Source: Actinomycetes bacterium (GTDB lineage Bacteria > Actinomycetota > Thermoleophilia > RBG-16-64-13). Taken from it: a stretch of 51,141 nucleotides of DNA. Numbering within the stretch: position 1 is the first letter of the stretch; each line of letters starts with the position of its first letter. The position numbers and the translations under genes are program-made. Shown piece by piece: positions 1 through 11,390 of the stretch. The stretch spans positions 1 through 51,141 of the forward strand of contig JAJFUK010000134.1 of NCBI GenBank assembly GCA_021372435.1. Direction: 5' to 3'. The notes under the pieces are model-generated. The model was not told the origin of the DNA, searched no databases, and was given only the letters and a program-made list of their open reading frames with translations.

Positions 1-2565
<2,565 letters not shown>

Positions 2566-2744
2566 GAGAGGGAACCGTTTGGTCGGCCGGTGGGTACGCG
2601 AGCATCCAGGGCGGTCCTTGACGGCCAGGCTGTCACGAGCAGTTCGCATCCGGCCAGTATGCGCCCTTCTCCAAGTCCCATCGACCGACCGCAGTGCTAA
2701 AGTGAAATCGCCACATCGCACCGTGTGACGCGGGAGACTGAGAA

Positions 2745-3059
2745 GTGAGGATCGGCGATAGAGAGGTCTTAGACGAAGCCGTAGCGGCACTGTGCCTGAA
2801 ATGGAGGATCCGCAGTCTGTACGTCTTCGGTTCGGCCCGCACAGGCTGCCTGCGACCGGACAGCGACGTCGATCTCCTGGCAGAGTTTGAGGAGGACGAG
2901 CAGTGGTCCCTGTTGGATCTTGTCCGGGCGGAAGAGGAGCTCGCGGTTCTGCTGGGACGCGGGGTTGATCTCGTAGACCGGAAGCACTTAGAGCGTAGCG
3001 CAAATCTCACGCGACGCAATGCCATTCTGAGTTCCACCGAGCTTCTGTATGCCGCATGA
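2745..3059 (+). CDS. mntA: MNT-type minimal nucleotidyltransferase (MntA-like antitoxin)
   Basis: A 104-residue minimal nucleotidyltransferase with the signature GS-X10-DxD (GSARTG...DSDVDLL, residues about 29-45) and a third acidic residue in VDLVDRKHL. In MntA-HepT systems this enzyme adds AMP to a tyrosine of the HEPN toxin and so neutralises it. The GTG start at 2745 follows a GGGAG box. The next frame (hepT) begins at ATG 3049, inside the last codons of this gene, which is the usual coupled arrangement. Base composition is less GC-rich than leuS, which fits acquisition by transfer. The family assignment is secure; activity is not shown, since the partner is frameshifted. Confidence 0.85.
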   Translation: MRIGDREVLDEAVAALCLKWRIRSLYVFGSARTGCLRPDSDVDLLAEFEEDEQWSLLDLVRAEEELAVLLGRGVDLVDRKHLERSANLTRRNAILSSTELLYAA

Positions 3060-3380
3060 TCCGCGCGCTGCTGTCTTTGACATGGTTCAGGCGAAAGGGC
3101 GGAGAGGCCGGCTCGTGGGCTTGACGAAGCCGAATTCATGCGCAATGAGCTGGTCCAATGGGCGGTTTTCAGTCAGATCGTGATCTTGGGTGAAGCCGCG
3201 GGCCGTGTGGATAGGCTGTTTCAGGACGAACATAGTGGCGTTCCTTGGGCGAGCATCATCGGAATGCGTCACCGTCTGGTGCATGGGTACGACAGCGTGG
3301 ATTGGGACCATGTCTGGAGAACACTCAGAGATGATCTACCCCCTCTGCTGGAGCAACTGACCGCGCTGCTCGACTCGTGA
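3049..3380 (+). pseudogene. hepT: HEPN toxin HepT, frameshifted
   Basis: From ATG 3049 the frame reads MPHDPRAAVFDMVQA, a typical HepT N-terminus. After about nt 3095 the homology moves to another frame, reading ERAERPARGLDEAEF and then MRNELVQW onwards to TGA 3378-3380. One missing base in the GCGAAAGGG stretch (about 3092-3100) explains the switch. The downstream part carries the HEPN RNase motif R-X4-H-X-Y (RHRLVHGY) and the GEAAGRV helix typical of the family. As written, only an N-terminally shortened protein from ATG 3138 (80 residues) could be made. Either the toxin has been inactivated, which would leave mntA as an orphan antitoxin, or this is a sequencing error. Confidence 0.75.
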
Positions 3381-3384
3381 ACTA

Positions 3385-3660
3385 GACGACGTGGCCTTCG
3401 ACCGCGAGGCCATCGACTACCGGCTGCCGGTGGACCAGTACATCGGTGGGGTGGAGTGTGCCCTGGAGGCCGACACCGTCGAGCCCGCCGTATAGGTGAA
3501 CGGCAAGGTGCGCGACCGGGTGGTGGTGGCGAAGGACGCCGCCGAGGCCGACATTCTGGCCGTCGCCAAGGCTCTGCCCGGCGTGGCGAAGTATCTGGAG
3601 GGCATGACCCTGGTCAAAAAAGTCGTGGTGCCGGGCCACGTGGTCAGCTTGGTGGTAAGG
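3385..3660 (+). pseudogene. Internally deleted leuS remnant
   Basis: The first part (3385-3462) matches leuS nt 1528-1602: DDVAFDREAIDY, then the DQYIGGVE catalytic segment. It joins directly to a copy of the leuS 3' end (leuS nt about 2367-2562: VNGKVRDRVVV ... LPGVAKYLEGMTLVK). The roughly 760 bp between them are missing. One codon that is CAG in leuS is TAG here (3493-3495), and the leuS stop has become TGG, so the frame runs on into the next gene. Divergence is spread over both pieces, so this is an old duplicate or the relic of a second leuS, not a recent assembly duplication. It cannot encode a synthetase. Confidence 0.85.
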
Positions 3661-3693
3661 TGGGTAGGGTACCGCGCGGTGGGGAGGCCGGTC

Positions 3694-4278
3694 ATGGTCG
3701 GACGGAGGTGGCAGAGGTCGGTAGGCCGCCGGTGGGCGTGCGTCATCCTCCTGGGCTGTGTCACGAGCCTCGGCGCTGTGCCCTGCGCCTGCGGCGGGGG
3801 GCAGACCGGCACCGAGAACACCGCGGCTACGAGCGCCGCCCCGCAGAGCACGAGTGGCACGACGGCCACGACCAAGATGCCGGCCGTGCCGAGTCCTTCA
3901 GCGAATTCGCCTGCGACCGTCGCCATCTCGGACGCCGCCATGGTGTATGCCGAAGATCTGGGCGGGGTCTCACACCGGGGCCAAACGCTCTACTTCGTGA
4001 TCGGAGCGAGCGTGGGGAGCGAGGAAGAGGCGCAGACCTTGCTGGATGAGGCCGCTGCGCTCTTTGGCGACATGCAGTCCTACTTCATCGTGCAGAACTC
4101 CAGCAACTTCGATGGGCTCGAGCCGGGCCACTGGGTGATCATCGAAGCCTATCGCGATGAGCCGTCAGAAGAGGCTCTTGCCTTTGCGCGCCGCGGGTTC
4201 CCCGACGCCTACGTCAAGGAGGCCACCGTGCTGACCGAGGACCCCATACCCGTTTACGAGGAGCTGATGGGGCTCTAG
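3694..4278 (+). CDS. Secreted or lipid-anchored protein with SPOR-like C-terminal domain
   Basis: About 194 residues. ATG 3694 is preceded by GGGGAGG with good spacing. The N-terminus is basic (RRWQR..RRW), followed by a hydrophobic segment and a Cys pair (VPCAC), so it is probably a signal peptide; the lipobox is poor, so lipidation is uncertain. A Ser/Thr/Ala-rich linker follows. The C-terminal ~100 residues (TLYFVIGASVG..EEAQTLLDEAA..GLEPGHWVIIEAY..) have the two-repeat look of SPOR-like peptidoglycan-binding domains. The same frame is open upstream through the leuS remnant, so a longer fusion protein is formally possible, but the internal ribosome site argues against it. The specific function is unknown. 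Confidence 0.6.
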   Translation: MVGRRWQRSVGRRWACVILLGCVTSLGAVPCACGGGQTGTENTAATSAAPQSTSGTTATTKMPAVPSPSANSPATVAISDAAMVYAEDLGGVSHRGQTLYFVIGASVGSEEEAQTLLDEAAALFGDMQSYFIVQNSSNFDGLEPGHWVIIEAYRDEPSEEALAFARRGFPDAYVKEATVLTEDPIPVYEELMGL

Positions 4279-4411
4279 GCCCAGCCGCTCGTCCGATGGA
4301 TGCCGAGTTGAAGCGGCGCGCCCGGCTTTTCCCGATGGTGTGAGCGTGGCTGGTCACTCTGCGGGCGGCCACAGCGCAGGCGGCCTCGCCGTACGCGGCT
4401 CCCAGACGAGG

Positions 4412-4437
4412 AAGGGGCGGCCGCACGGCCGCCCCTT
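4412..4437. terminator. Hairpin between convergent genes
   Basis: A perfect 12-bp GC-rich inverted repeat (AAGGGGCGGCCG and its complement around a 2-nt centre) lies between the secreted-protein gene and acs, which face each other. There is no clear T-tract on either side. It probably works as a bidirectional terminator. Confidence 0.7.
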
Positions 4438-4465
4438 CGTAGCGTCATATCGAAGTCGGCGCTGA

Positions 4466-6424
4466 CTACTGCTGCCGATGCTCCACCAGATTGTCGACCA
4501 CGCTGGGATCGGCCAGGGTGGTGGTGTCGCCCAGGTCGTCTATCTCGTTGGCGGCGATCTTCTTCAAGATGCGGCGCATGATCTTGCCGGACCGGGTCTT
4601 GGGTAGACCGGGAGCCCACTGGATGACATCCGGGGTGGCGATGGGGCCGATCTCCGCGCGCACGTGCTTGACAAGCTCCTTCTTGAGGTCGTCGGAGGGT
4701 TCGACGCCCGCGTTGAGGGTCACGTACGCATAGATCCCCTGGCCCTTGATGGGATGCGGCATCCCGACCACGGCGGCCTCGGCCACACTGTCGTGGCTCA
4801 CCAGAGCGGACTCGACCTCGGCGGTGCCCATGCGGTGGCCCGAGACGTTGATGACGTCGTCGACGCGTCCGGTGATCCAGTGATAGCCGTCTTCGTCGCG
4901 CCGGCATCCGTCCCCGGTGAAATAGAGGCCCGGATACTGGACGAAGTAGGTCTCTTTGAACCGCTCCGGATCGCCGTAGACACCGCGCATTATGCCGGGC
5001 CATGGGCGTCTCATGCATAGGTTGCCCACGCCGGGGCCGATGATCTCGACGCCGTCCTCATCGACGATGACCGGCTCGACCCCGAAGAACGGCAGGGTGG
5101 CCGACCCCGGCTTGATCTTCATCGCACCCGGCAGCGGGGTGATGAGGATGCCGCCCGTTTCGGTCTGCCACCAGGTGTCGACGATCGGGCAGCGTCCGCC
5201 GCCGATCACGTCGTGGTACCAGAGCCACACCTCAGGATTGATGGGTTCGCCCACGGTGCCCAGCACGCGCAGAGAAGAGAGGTCGTGCTTCTTGACCCAA
5301 TCGTCGCCTTCCCGGGCGATCGACCGAAGAGCGGTGGGAGCGGTGTAGAAGATGTTGACCTTGTACTTCTCGATGACCGACCAGAAACGATCAGGCGCCG
5401 GATAGCTGGGGATACCCTCGAAGAGGACGCTCGTCGCCCCGTTGCAGAGCGGGCCGTAGACGATGTAGGTGTGTCCTGTCACCCAGCCGATGTCGGCGGT
5501 GCACCAGTACACCTGGTCCGGATGATAGTCGAAGATCAGTTGGTGCGTGATGCTGCCGAACAGGAGGTAGCCGCCGGTAGTGTGCAGTACGCCCTTAGGT
5601 TTGCCCGTCGAGCCGGAGGTATACAGGATGAAGAGCGGGTCTTCTGCATCCATCTCCTCGCAGGGGCAGTCGGTGGTGATATCCGGTGCGGCCAGCTCTT
5701 CGTGATACCAGGTATCGCGGCCCTCGACCCAGGGGATCTCGGTGCCGGTGTGCTTGACCACGATGCAGGCCTTGACCGAGGGACTCTCCGCCATGGCCGC
5801 GTCGGCAGCCGTCTTGAGCGGGGTGGGACGACCGCCGCGCAGGCCGGTGTCGGCGGTGATCATGAGGCTGGCTTCGGCGTTGAGCGCGCGATCACGGAGC
5901 GCCTCAGCGGAAAAACCGCCGAACACCACGCAGTGGATGGCGCCGATGCGGGCACAGGCCAGCATAGCGACGGGGAGCTCAGGGATCATCGGCAGGTAGA
6001 TGACGACCCGGTCGCCCTTCTTGACGCCCTTCTTCTTGAGCACATTGGCGAACTTGGTGACTTCTTCCCAGAGCTGCCGGTAGGTGATGGTACGGGTCGA
6101 GTCGGGGGAGTCACCCTCGAAGTAGTACGCCACCTTGTCGGCCACCGGGGTATCGAGATGCCGGTCGAGGCAGTTGTAGGCCACGTTGAGTTTGGCGCCT
6201 TCGAACCAGCGGACCTTGGCCTCGGGGAAGTTGTGGTTCTGCACAGAGTCCCACTTCTTGAACCAATGCAGTCTCTTCTCCGCTTCCTCGGCCCAGAAGG
6301 CGTCGGCCTCGTCGAGAGAGCGCCGGTACATCTCCTGGTACTGTTCCATGCTCGAGACCCAGGCGGTCTTCCGGAACTCGGGCGGAACGTCGAAGATCTT
6401 TTCTTCAGGGGTTTCGTTTGCCAC
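4466..6424 (-). CDS. acs: Acetyl-CoA synthetase, AMP-forming
   Basis: 652 residues, the usual length for Acs. It converts acetate, ATP and CoA to acetyl-CoA, AMP and PPi via acetyl-adenylate, in the cytoplasm. Visible motifs are the P-loop-like [11 protein letters not shown] (residues 268-278), WWQTETGG, the [20 protein letters not shown] hinge region and the C-terminal [11 protein letters not shown], whose lysine (about 614) is the acetylation-controlled residue in this family. The start is GTG 6424, with GGAGGAGA just upstream. It stands alone, divergent from the nuclease gene at 6666. The window also encodes an ADP-forming acetate-CoA ligase (48099-50360), so acetate can plausibly be both consumed and produced. 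Confidence 0.96.
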   Translation of the reverse strand: MANETPEEKIFDVPPEFRKTAWVSSMEQYQEMYRRSLDEADAFWAEEAEKRLHWFKKWDSVQNHNFPEAKVRWFEGAKLNVAYNCLDRHLDTPVADKVAYYFEGDSPDSTRTITYRQLWEEVTKFANVLKKKGVKKGDRVVIYLPMIPELPVAMLACARIGAIHCVVFGGFSAEALRDRALNAEASLMITADTGLRGGRPTPLKTAADAAMAESPSVKACIVVKHTGTEIPWVEGRDTWYHEELAAPDITTDCPCEEMDAEDPLFILYTSGSTGKPKGVLHTTGGYLLFGSITHQLIFDYHPDQVYWCTADIGWVTGHTYIVYGPLCNGATSVLFEGIPSYPAPDRFWSVIEKYKVNIFYTAPTALRSIAREGDDWVKKHDLSSLRVLGTVGEPINPEVWLWYHDVIGGGRCPIVDTWWQTETGGILITPLPGAMKIKPGSATLPFFGVEPVIVDEDGVEIIGPGVGNLCMRRPWPGIMRGVYGDPERFKETYFVQYPGLYFTGDGCRRDEDGYHWITGRVDDVINVSGHRMGTAEVESALVSHDSVAEAAVVGMPHPIKGQGIYAYVTLNAGVEPSDDLKKELVKHVRAEIGPIATPDVIQWAPGLPKTRSGKIMRRILKKIAANEIDDLGDTTTLADPSVVDNLVEHRQQ

Positions 6425-6665
6425 TGCTCTCCTCCGGTTCTACTGATTTGCAGACGAGGAACCTACCGCGATCACAATCGAGGTCGAGCCCAAAACAAAC
6501 GTAGGATAGCACACCGGCCCACCGGTCGCTGCTCACTCCTCGCCCTCGACCGCGGGGCGCTTTCAGGCTCTATGTGAGACAGTATCAGAAGACGCCACGG
6601 CGCCGGGCAAGGCGGACCACGCGGCGGCTTTTCCGCGCGCGGGCCGTCAGGACCGAGGAGGGTAC

Positions 6666-8096
6666 ATGTTCATACAAGTCTGCGGGGCTGCACGCGAGGT
6701 CACCGGTTCATGCTACCTGGTGCAGGTGGAGAGCACCGTGTTCCTCGTCGATTGCGGCATGCACCAGGGCGGAGACCGGGAGGAGGCGCTCAACTTCGAG
6801 CGCTTCGCGTTCGACCCTGAGGAGCTCGACTTCGTCCTTTTGACCCACGCTCACATCGACCACTCCGGCAGACTGCCGCGTCTGGTGAAGCAAGGCTTCT
6901 CGGGGCCGATCTACGCCACGTCCGCGACCTGCGACTTAGTCGAGATCATGCTGCTGGACTCCGCATACATCCAAGAAATGGAAGCGGAGTGGCAGACCCG
7001 CAAGGCCCGGCGCGCGGGGCGGCGAGGAGTGGATCCGCTCTACACGGAGGAAGACGCGCGCAATACCATTCCCTTCCTGACGCCCGTAGACTACAGGACT
7101 CGCTTCGAGCCCTCTCCCGGGGTGAGTGTGCTGTTCCGCGATGCCGGGCATATCCTAGGGTCGGCCTTTCTCGGGCTCCGTCTCGAGGAGCGCGGTGAAG
7201 CCGTGGAGGTCCTCTTCAGCGGCGACGTCGGGCAGCCGGACCAACCGATCATCCGCGATCCGGAGGTCGTGGATCACACCGACTTCCTCATCATGGAGTC
7301 CACCTACGGCGACCGTCTGCACCGCAGCGACGGGGAGCCCGAGAACGAGCTGGCCGGCATCCTCCAAGAGGCCAGGCGGACCGGCGGGAACGTGATCATC
7401 CCGGCCTTTGCGGTGGGACGTACGCAGGAACTCCTTTACTTCCTGCGTGACATCTTCATCAAGCGCGGCTTCAGCATGCCGGTGTACGTGGACAGTCCTC
7501 TGGCCTCCCGGGCTACGGAGGTCTTCCGGCGGCATCACGAGGCCTTCGATGAAGAGGCCGGGAAGATCGTGGACGAGGCGGGCGGCATCTTCGATTTCCC
7601 GGAGCTCCACTACACCGCGAGCGCCGATGAGTCACGCGCCCTCAACGAGAAGAAGGGGATCGTCATCATCTCGGCAAGTGGGATGGCTGATGCCGGGAGG
7701 ATCCGGCATCACCTGAAGCACAACCTGTGGCGCCCGGAGGCACACGTGGTGATCGTCGGTTTCCAGGCTCAAGGTACCCTGGGACGCCGGTTGCTAGACG
7801 GCGCCGGCACCGTGCGGATCTTCGGCGACGAGATCGCCGTGAAGGCGCACATTCATGACATCACCGGCCTGTCGGCCCACGCCGATCAGGGGCAGTTGCT
7901 CGCGTGGGCTTCGCACTTCAGGCCGCCTCGTCTCGTCATTCTTACTCACGGCGAGCCGGAAGCGGCCACGACGCTCAAGCGGTTGCTCGAAGAAAGGCTG
8001 CGCTTCACCGTGGCGGTCGCGGCCAGGAACGAGGTCTTCGATCTTGGGAGGGCGCCGCGGAAGCGCGCAGAAGGGAGGCCATCACGCGGGCAATGA
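6666..8096 (+). CDS. Metallo-beta-lactamase/beta-CASP RNA-processing exonuclease
   Basis: 476 residues of the Ysh1/CPSF73-like beta-CASP family, soluble. It shows HAHIDH (residues 61-66, di-zinc site), DAGHILGSA, the SGDVGQ aspartate, ESTYGDR, the beta-CASP segment PAFAVGRTQELLYFL, SASGMADAGRIRHHL and a C-terminal RMMBL-type zinc-site histidine in GLSAHADQ. Family members cleave or trim RNA using two zinc ions; the bacterial substrate is usually unknown. The ATG start has GAGGAGGG upstream. Its TGA overlaps the next ATG (8093), so it is translated together with the dehydrogenase gene. The family call is secure; the RNA target is not. Confidence 0.9.
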   Translation: MFIQVCGAAREVTGSCYLVQVESTVFLVDCGMHQGGDREEALNFERFAFDPEELDFVLLTHAHIDHSGRLPRLVKQGFSGPIYATSATCDLVEIMLLDSAYIQEMEAEWQTRKARRAGRRGVDPLYTEEDARNTIPFLTPVDYRTRFEPSPGVSVLFRDAGHILGSAFLGLRLEERGEAVEVLFSGDVGQPDQPIIRDPEVVDHTDFLIMESTYGDRLHRSDGEPENELAGILQEARRTGGNVIIPAFAVGRTQELLYFLRDIFIKRGFSMPVYVDSPLASRATEVFRRHHEAFDEEAGKIVDEAGGIFDFPELHYTASADESRALNEKKGIVIISASGMADAGRIRHHLKHNLWRPEAHVVIVGFQAQGTLGRRLLDGAGTVRIFGDEIAVKAHIHDITGLSAHADQGQLLAWASHFRPPRLVILTHGEPEAATTLKRLLEERLRFTVAVAARNEVFDLGRAPRKRAEGRPSRGQ

Positions 8097-9178
8097 TCCT
8101 TGAAGCGCCCGGGCGGCCGTTGCGCCTGGGGGAATCGAAGGAGCCGGTACCGGGACCCGGCCAGGTGCGGGTCAAGGTCCAGGCATGCGGTCTGTGCCGC
8201 ACCGACCTACACATCGTCGACGGGGAGCTCACCCGGCCGAAGCTGCCGCTCGTTCTCGGTCACCAGATCGTGGGGATCGTGGATGCCGTCGGCCCGGAGC
8301 ACGCGGCCGGCGCCGGAGAGGCGGCCGGCCCGGGCGCCGTCACCGTCACCGGACAAGGCCCGCTCACCGGACAAGGCCCGCTCACCGCCGCCGGTACGGG
8401 GGGGCCCGTACTGGGCCAACAGGTGGGTGTGCCCTGGCTGGGCTGGACCTGCGGCCGGTGCCGCTACTGTCTCACCGGGCGGGAGAACCTGTGCGACCAG
8501 GCCAAGTTCACCGGGTACGATTTCGACGGCGGCTTTGCGGAGTACGCGGTAGCCGACCGGCGCTTCGCCTTTCCCATCCCTGCCGGTTACCCTCCCGTTC
8601 AGGCTGCGCCTTTGCTCTGCGCCGGCCTCATAGGATACCGGTCTCTGACCATGACGGGCGACGCGGAGCGTCTCGGCATCTACGGATACGGCGCCGCCGC
8701 CCACATCATCACCCAGGTCTCCCGCTACCAGGGGCGGCGGGTGTTCGCGTTCACCCGGCCGGGCGATACGGCGTCGCAGGGCTTCGCGTTGGAGATGGGG
8801 GCGGAGTGGGCCGGTGACACTACCCAAGCTCCCCCAGAAGAACTCGACGCCGCGATCATCTTCGCCCCGGCCGGTGAGCTGGTGCCTGTGGCTTTGCGGG
8901 CCATAGCCAAAGGCGGCGTGGTCGTGTGCGGGGGGATCCATATGAGCGATATCCCCTCCTTCCCATACGAGATCCTGTGGGGAGAGCGCGCCGTGCGCTC
9001 GGTGGCGAACCTTACCCGGCGCGATGGCGTGGAGTTTTTGGACTTGGCTCCACGGGTACCCGTGCATACCGAGGTGGAACTGTTCTCGCTCGAAGAGACC
9101 AACGAGGCCATCGCACGTTTGCGGAGGGGCCGGATCAGGGGAGCAGCAGTAGTGGCGGTGGGTGTCCCCTTGCAGTGA
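8093..9178 (+). CDS. Zinc-dependent alcohol dehydrogenase (MDR family)
   Basis: 361 residues from ATG 8093, which overlaps the upstream TGA as ATGA. It shows the catalytic zinc site CGLCRTDLH, the GHQIVGIV segment, four structural-zinc cysteines (CGRCRYC...C) and an NAD(P)-binding region GIYGYGAAAHI in which the usual GxGxxG is altered (YGYGAAAH). It resembles AdhP-like primary alcohol dehydrogenases that oxidise or reduce short alcohols and aldehydes. Between GHQ and the structural-zinc loop there is a Gly/Ala-rich insertion of about 40 residues (nt 8299-8420), part of it a perfect 18-nt tandem duplication. The substrate cannot be deduced. Confidence 0.88.
   Translation: MILEAPGRPLRLGESKEPVPGPGQVRVKVQACGLCRTDLHIVDGELTRPKLPLVLGHQIVGIVDAVGPEHAAGAGEAAGPGAVTVTGQGPLTGQGPLTAAGTGGPVLGQQVGVPWLGWTCGRCRYCLTGRENLCDQAKFTGYDFDGGFAEYAVADRRFAFPIPAGYPPVQAAPLLCAGLIGYRSLTMTGDAERLGIYGYGAAAHIITQVSRYQGRRVFAFTRPGDTASQGFALEMGAEWAGDTTQAPPEELDAAIIFAPAGELVPVALRAIAKGGVVVCGGIHMSDIPSFPYEILWGERAVRSVANLTRRDGVEFLDLAPRVPVHTEVELFSLEETNEAIARLRRGRIRGAAVVAVGVPLQ
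8351..8386 (+). repeat. Perfect 18-nt tandem duplication inside the dehydrogenase gene
   Basis: Two identical 18-nt units (GGACAAGGCCCGCTCACC) encode a duplicated GQGPLT peptide in the insertion loop. Identity at every position suggests recent slippage. Confidence 0.95.
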
Positions 9179-9226
9179 CGCCGCCGTCTTCGGGCTGTCT
9201 GTCTTCGCATCGAGGGAGGTGACGGT

Positions 9227-10306
9227 GTGCCGGTTCGGTCGCTTGTGTCGTATTCCATCGACCGGGTAGAAGTGCTGGATCCGCAGGGAGTGGTCGATGA
9301 GGCCCTGATGCCGGACCTCGACCCCGGCGAGATCATGCGTCTGTACGAGCACATGGTCCTCACGCGCCGCTTCGATGAGCGGATGTTCAAGCTGCAACGG
9401 CAGGGCAGGCTGGGCACCTTCGCGCGGGTGGCGGGACAGGAAGGCGCCCAGGTAGGGGCGGCCTTCGCGCTCCGGCCGGACGACTGGCTCGTCCCGGCCT
9501 TCCGCGAGACCGGCGCTCTTCTCTGGAGGGGCCTGTCCATGACCCAGATCCTTCAGTACTGGAGCGGCGATGAACGGGGAGGGGCCTTTCCCAAGGAGTT
9601 GCGGACCCTTCCGGTGGCCATCCCCGTGGGTACGCACATGCTGCATGCCGTCGGCATCGCTTGGGCTATGAAGCAGGCAGGCGAGCAGGTGGCAGTGCTG
9701 ACGTTCTTTGGAGAAGGAGCGACGTCGGAGGGAGATTTCAGCGAGGCCATGAACATGGCCAGTGTGTTCAACGTGCCGGTGGTCTTCTTCTGTCAGAACA
9801 ACCAGTACGCCATCTCCGTCCCCTACACAAAGCAGACCGCCTCGCCCACTGTCGCCCAGAAAGCGCTGGCCTACGGGATGTTCGGCGTGCAGGTCGACGG
9901 CAACGACGTGTTCGCGGTCTACCGGGTCACCAAGGAAGCGTTGGAGCGGGCCCGTACCGGTAGCGAGCCCACGCTCATCGAGGCGCACACCTATCGGGTG
10001 ACCGATCACACCACGTCGGACGACGCCCGGCGATACCGGACCGACGAAGAAGTGGGGCTCTGGCGCGGGCGGGATCCCATCGAACGCTTGGCCCGTTACT
10101 TGAAAACCCAGGGATCTCTCGACGAAGCAGGCGAGGCGGGGATCCTTGCCGATGCCGACCAGAAGGTGGCGGAGGCGGTGGCGGCTTTTGAAGCCATACC
10201 GCCACCCGGACCGGAGGAGATCTTCAAGCACGTGTTCGCGGAAATGCCGCCGCAGCTTGTCGAGCAACAGGCTGCGCTGATGGCCCGGTTGGCGAGGAGG
10301 CGGTGA
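9227..10306 (+). CDS. pdhA: Pyruvate (or branched-chain 2-oxoacid) dehydrogenase E1 alpha
   Basis: 359 residues. It binds thiamine diphosphate together with E1 beta and decarboxylates the 2-oxoacid in the cytoplasmic multienzyme complex. The TPP/Mg motif begins GEGATSEGD (residues 162-170) and ends at the NN pair about 30 residues on; the commoner GDG is GEG here. The GTG start at 9227 follows GGGAGGTGAC. The E1 beta gene overlaps its stop. The sequence resembles Gram-positive PDH alpha subunits more than strict branched-chain enzymes, but the substrate is not proven. No dihydrolipoamide dehydrogenase gene is in the window, so E3 must lie elsewhere. Confidence 0.93.
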   Translation: MPVRSLVSYSIDRVEVLDPQGVVDEALMPDLDPGEIMRLYEHMVLTRRFDERMFKLQRQGRLGTFARVAGQEGAQVGAAFALRPDDWLVPAFRETGALLWRGLSMTQILQYWSGDERGGAFPKELRTLPVAIPVGTHMLHAVGIAWAMKQAGEQVAVLTFFGEGATSEGDFSEAMNMASVFNVPVVFFCQNNQYAISVPYTKQTASPTVAQKALAYGMFGVQVDGNDVFAVYRVTKEALERARTGSEPTLIEAHTYRVTDHTTSDDARRYRTDEEVGLWRGRDPIERLARYLKTQGSLDEAGEAGILADADQKVAEAVAAFEAIPPPGPEEIFKHVFAEMPPQLVEQQAALMARLARRR

Positions 10307-10308
10307 CC

Positions 10309-11289
10309 ATGGCCCGCCTCAACATGGTGGATGCGATCGACCAAGCCCTCGCCCAGGAGATGCAGCGGGACCCCAGAGTCGTCGTGCTTGGTGAGGACGT
10401 CGGCCGGGACGGCGGGGTGTTCCGCGTGACCGATGGGCTGTTCGACCGTTACGGTGCGGACCGGGTGCTCGACACGCCCCTTGCGGAGTCCGGCATCGTA
10501 GGGATGGCTATCGGAATGGCGATCGCCGGTCACCGGCCCGTGGCGGAGATCCAGTTCTCCGGCTTTGCATACCCGGCGTACGACCAACTGGTCTCCCACG
10601 CGTCGCGCATGCGCAACCGTAGCCGGGGTGAGTTCACCTGCCCGCTGGTGGTGCGGATGCCGTACGGTGGAGGCATCCGGGCCCTCGAGCACCACTCGGA
10701 GAGCATGGAAGCCATCTTCGCGCATGTGCCCGGGCTGAAGGTCGTCATCCCCGCCGACCCGTACGAGGCGAAGGGCCTGCTGGTCTCGGCCATCCGTGAT
10801 CCGGACCCGGTGGTGTTCTTCGAACCGGCCCGCGTCTACCGGGCTGTCAAGACCGAGGTGCCGGAGGAACCGTACACGCTCCCTCTGGGTAAGGCCAGGA
10901 TAGTGCGGGAGGGGCGTGACATCACTGTGCTGGCCTGGGGAGCGCACGTCCGGACGGTGAAGGATGCGGCCGCCAGGCTGGAGGCCGAGAAGGCTGCGGA
11001 TGTCGAGGTCATCGATGTGCGCACTCTGGCGCCCTTCGACATCGAGACCGTGGTGGCCAGTGTGGTGAAGACCGGCCGGGCCGTCGTGATCCACGAGGCT
11101 CCGCGGACCTGCGGCTTCGGCGCGGAGATATCAGCCACCCTCATGGAGCGGGCGGTGTTGCATCTCCTGGCCCCGGTGCTGCGGGTCACCGGGTTTGACA
11201 CGGTCCCGCCCTTGGCGAAGTCGGAAGACTATTACCAACCCGACGTGGACGCGGTCATCGACGCGATAAGGGATTCGCTCAGGTACTAG
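10309..11289 (+). CDS. pdhB: Pyruvate dehydrogenase E1 beta
   Basis: 326 residues from ATG 10309; a GTG six bases upstream (10303) overlaps the pdhA stop and is the alternative. GAGGAGG precedes both. Transketolase-like pyrimidine-binding fold: GEDVGRDGGVFRVTDGL, DTPLAESGIVGMAIG and the substrate-channel region MPYGGGIRALEHHSES are typical, followed by the C-terminal transketolase domain (LAWGAHVRTVKDAA...VIDVRTLAPFD). It forms the alpha2beta2 E1 with PdhA and is in the same operon. All expected segments are present. Confidence 0.95.
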   Translation: MARLNMVDAIDQALAQEMQRDPRVVVLGEDVGRDGGVFRVTDGLFDRYGADRVLDTPLAESGIVGMAIGMAIAGHRPVAEIQFSGFAYPAYDQLVSHASRMRNRSRGEFTCPLVVRMPYGGGIRALEHHSESMEAIFAHVPGLKVVIPADPYEAKGLLVSAIRDPDPVVFFEPARVYRAVKTEVPEEPYTLPLGKARIVREGRDITVLAWGAHVRTVKDAAARLEAEKAADVEVIDVRTLAPFDIETVVASVVKTGRAVVIHEAPRTCGFGAEISATLMERAVLHLLAPVLRVTGFDTVPPLAKSEDYYQPDVDAVIDAIRDSLRY

Positions 11290-11300
11290 AGGAGGCGGCG

Positions 11301-11390
11301 ATGCGACCCGAAGAGCTGCTCAGGCTCGTCCGCAGACCACCGGCAGGCCGGACTCCACCCGGACCGGGGAGTGATGGCCATGGCTTATGA
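11301..11390 (+). CDS. Possible 29-codon small ORF between pdhB and pdhC
   Basis: ATG 11301 follows GAGGAGGCGGCG closely, as good a ribosome site as that of pdhB, and reads MRPEELLRLVRRPPA before a Pro/Gly-rich end. The stop lies ten bases into pdhC in another frame. It could be a leader peptide coupling translation to pdhC, the decayed start of a small gene, or chance. No function can be assigned. Confidence 0.25.
   Translation: MRPEELLRLVRRPPAGRTPPGPGSDGHGL

Noticed and set aside
2566-2744. Promoter or RNA element between leuS and mntA
   Set aside because: TAAAGT near 2695 is a poor -10 and no hairpin stands out; nothing supportable.
5213-6577. 454-codon open frame on the plus strand opposite acs
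   Set aside because: Antisense shadow of acetyl-CoA synthetase; no motifs and no ribosome site.
8207-10267. 686-codon open frame on the minus strand opposite adh and pdhA
   Set aside because: Shadow frame caused by high GC at third positions; its sequence is His/Gly/Arg-rich with no recognisable domain, and the plus strand holds clear conserved enzymes.
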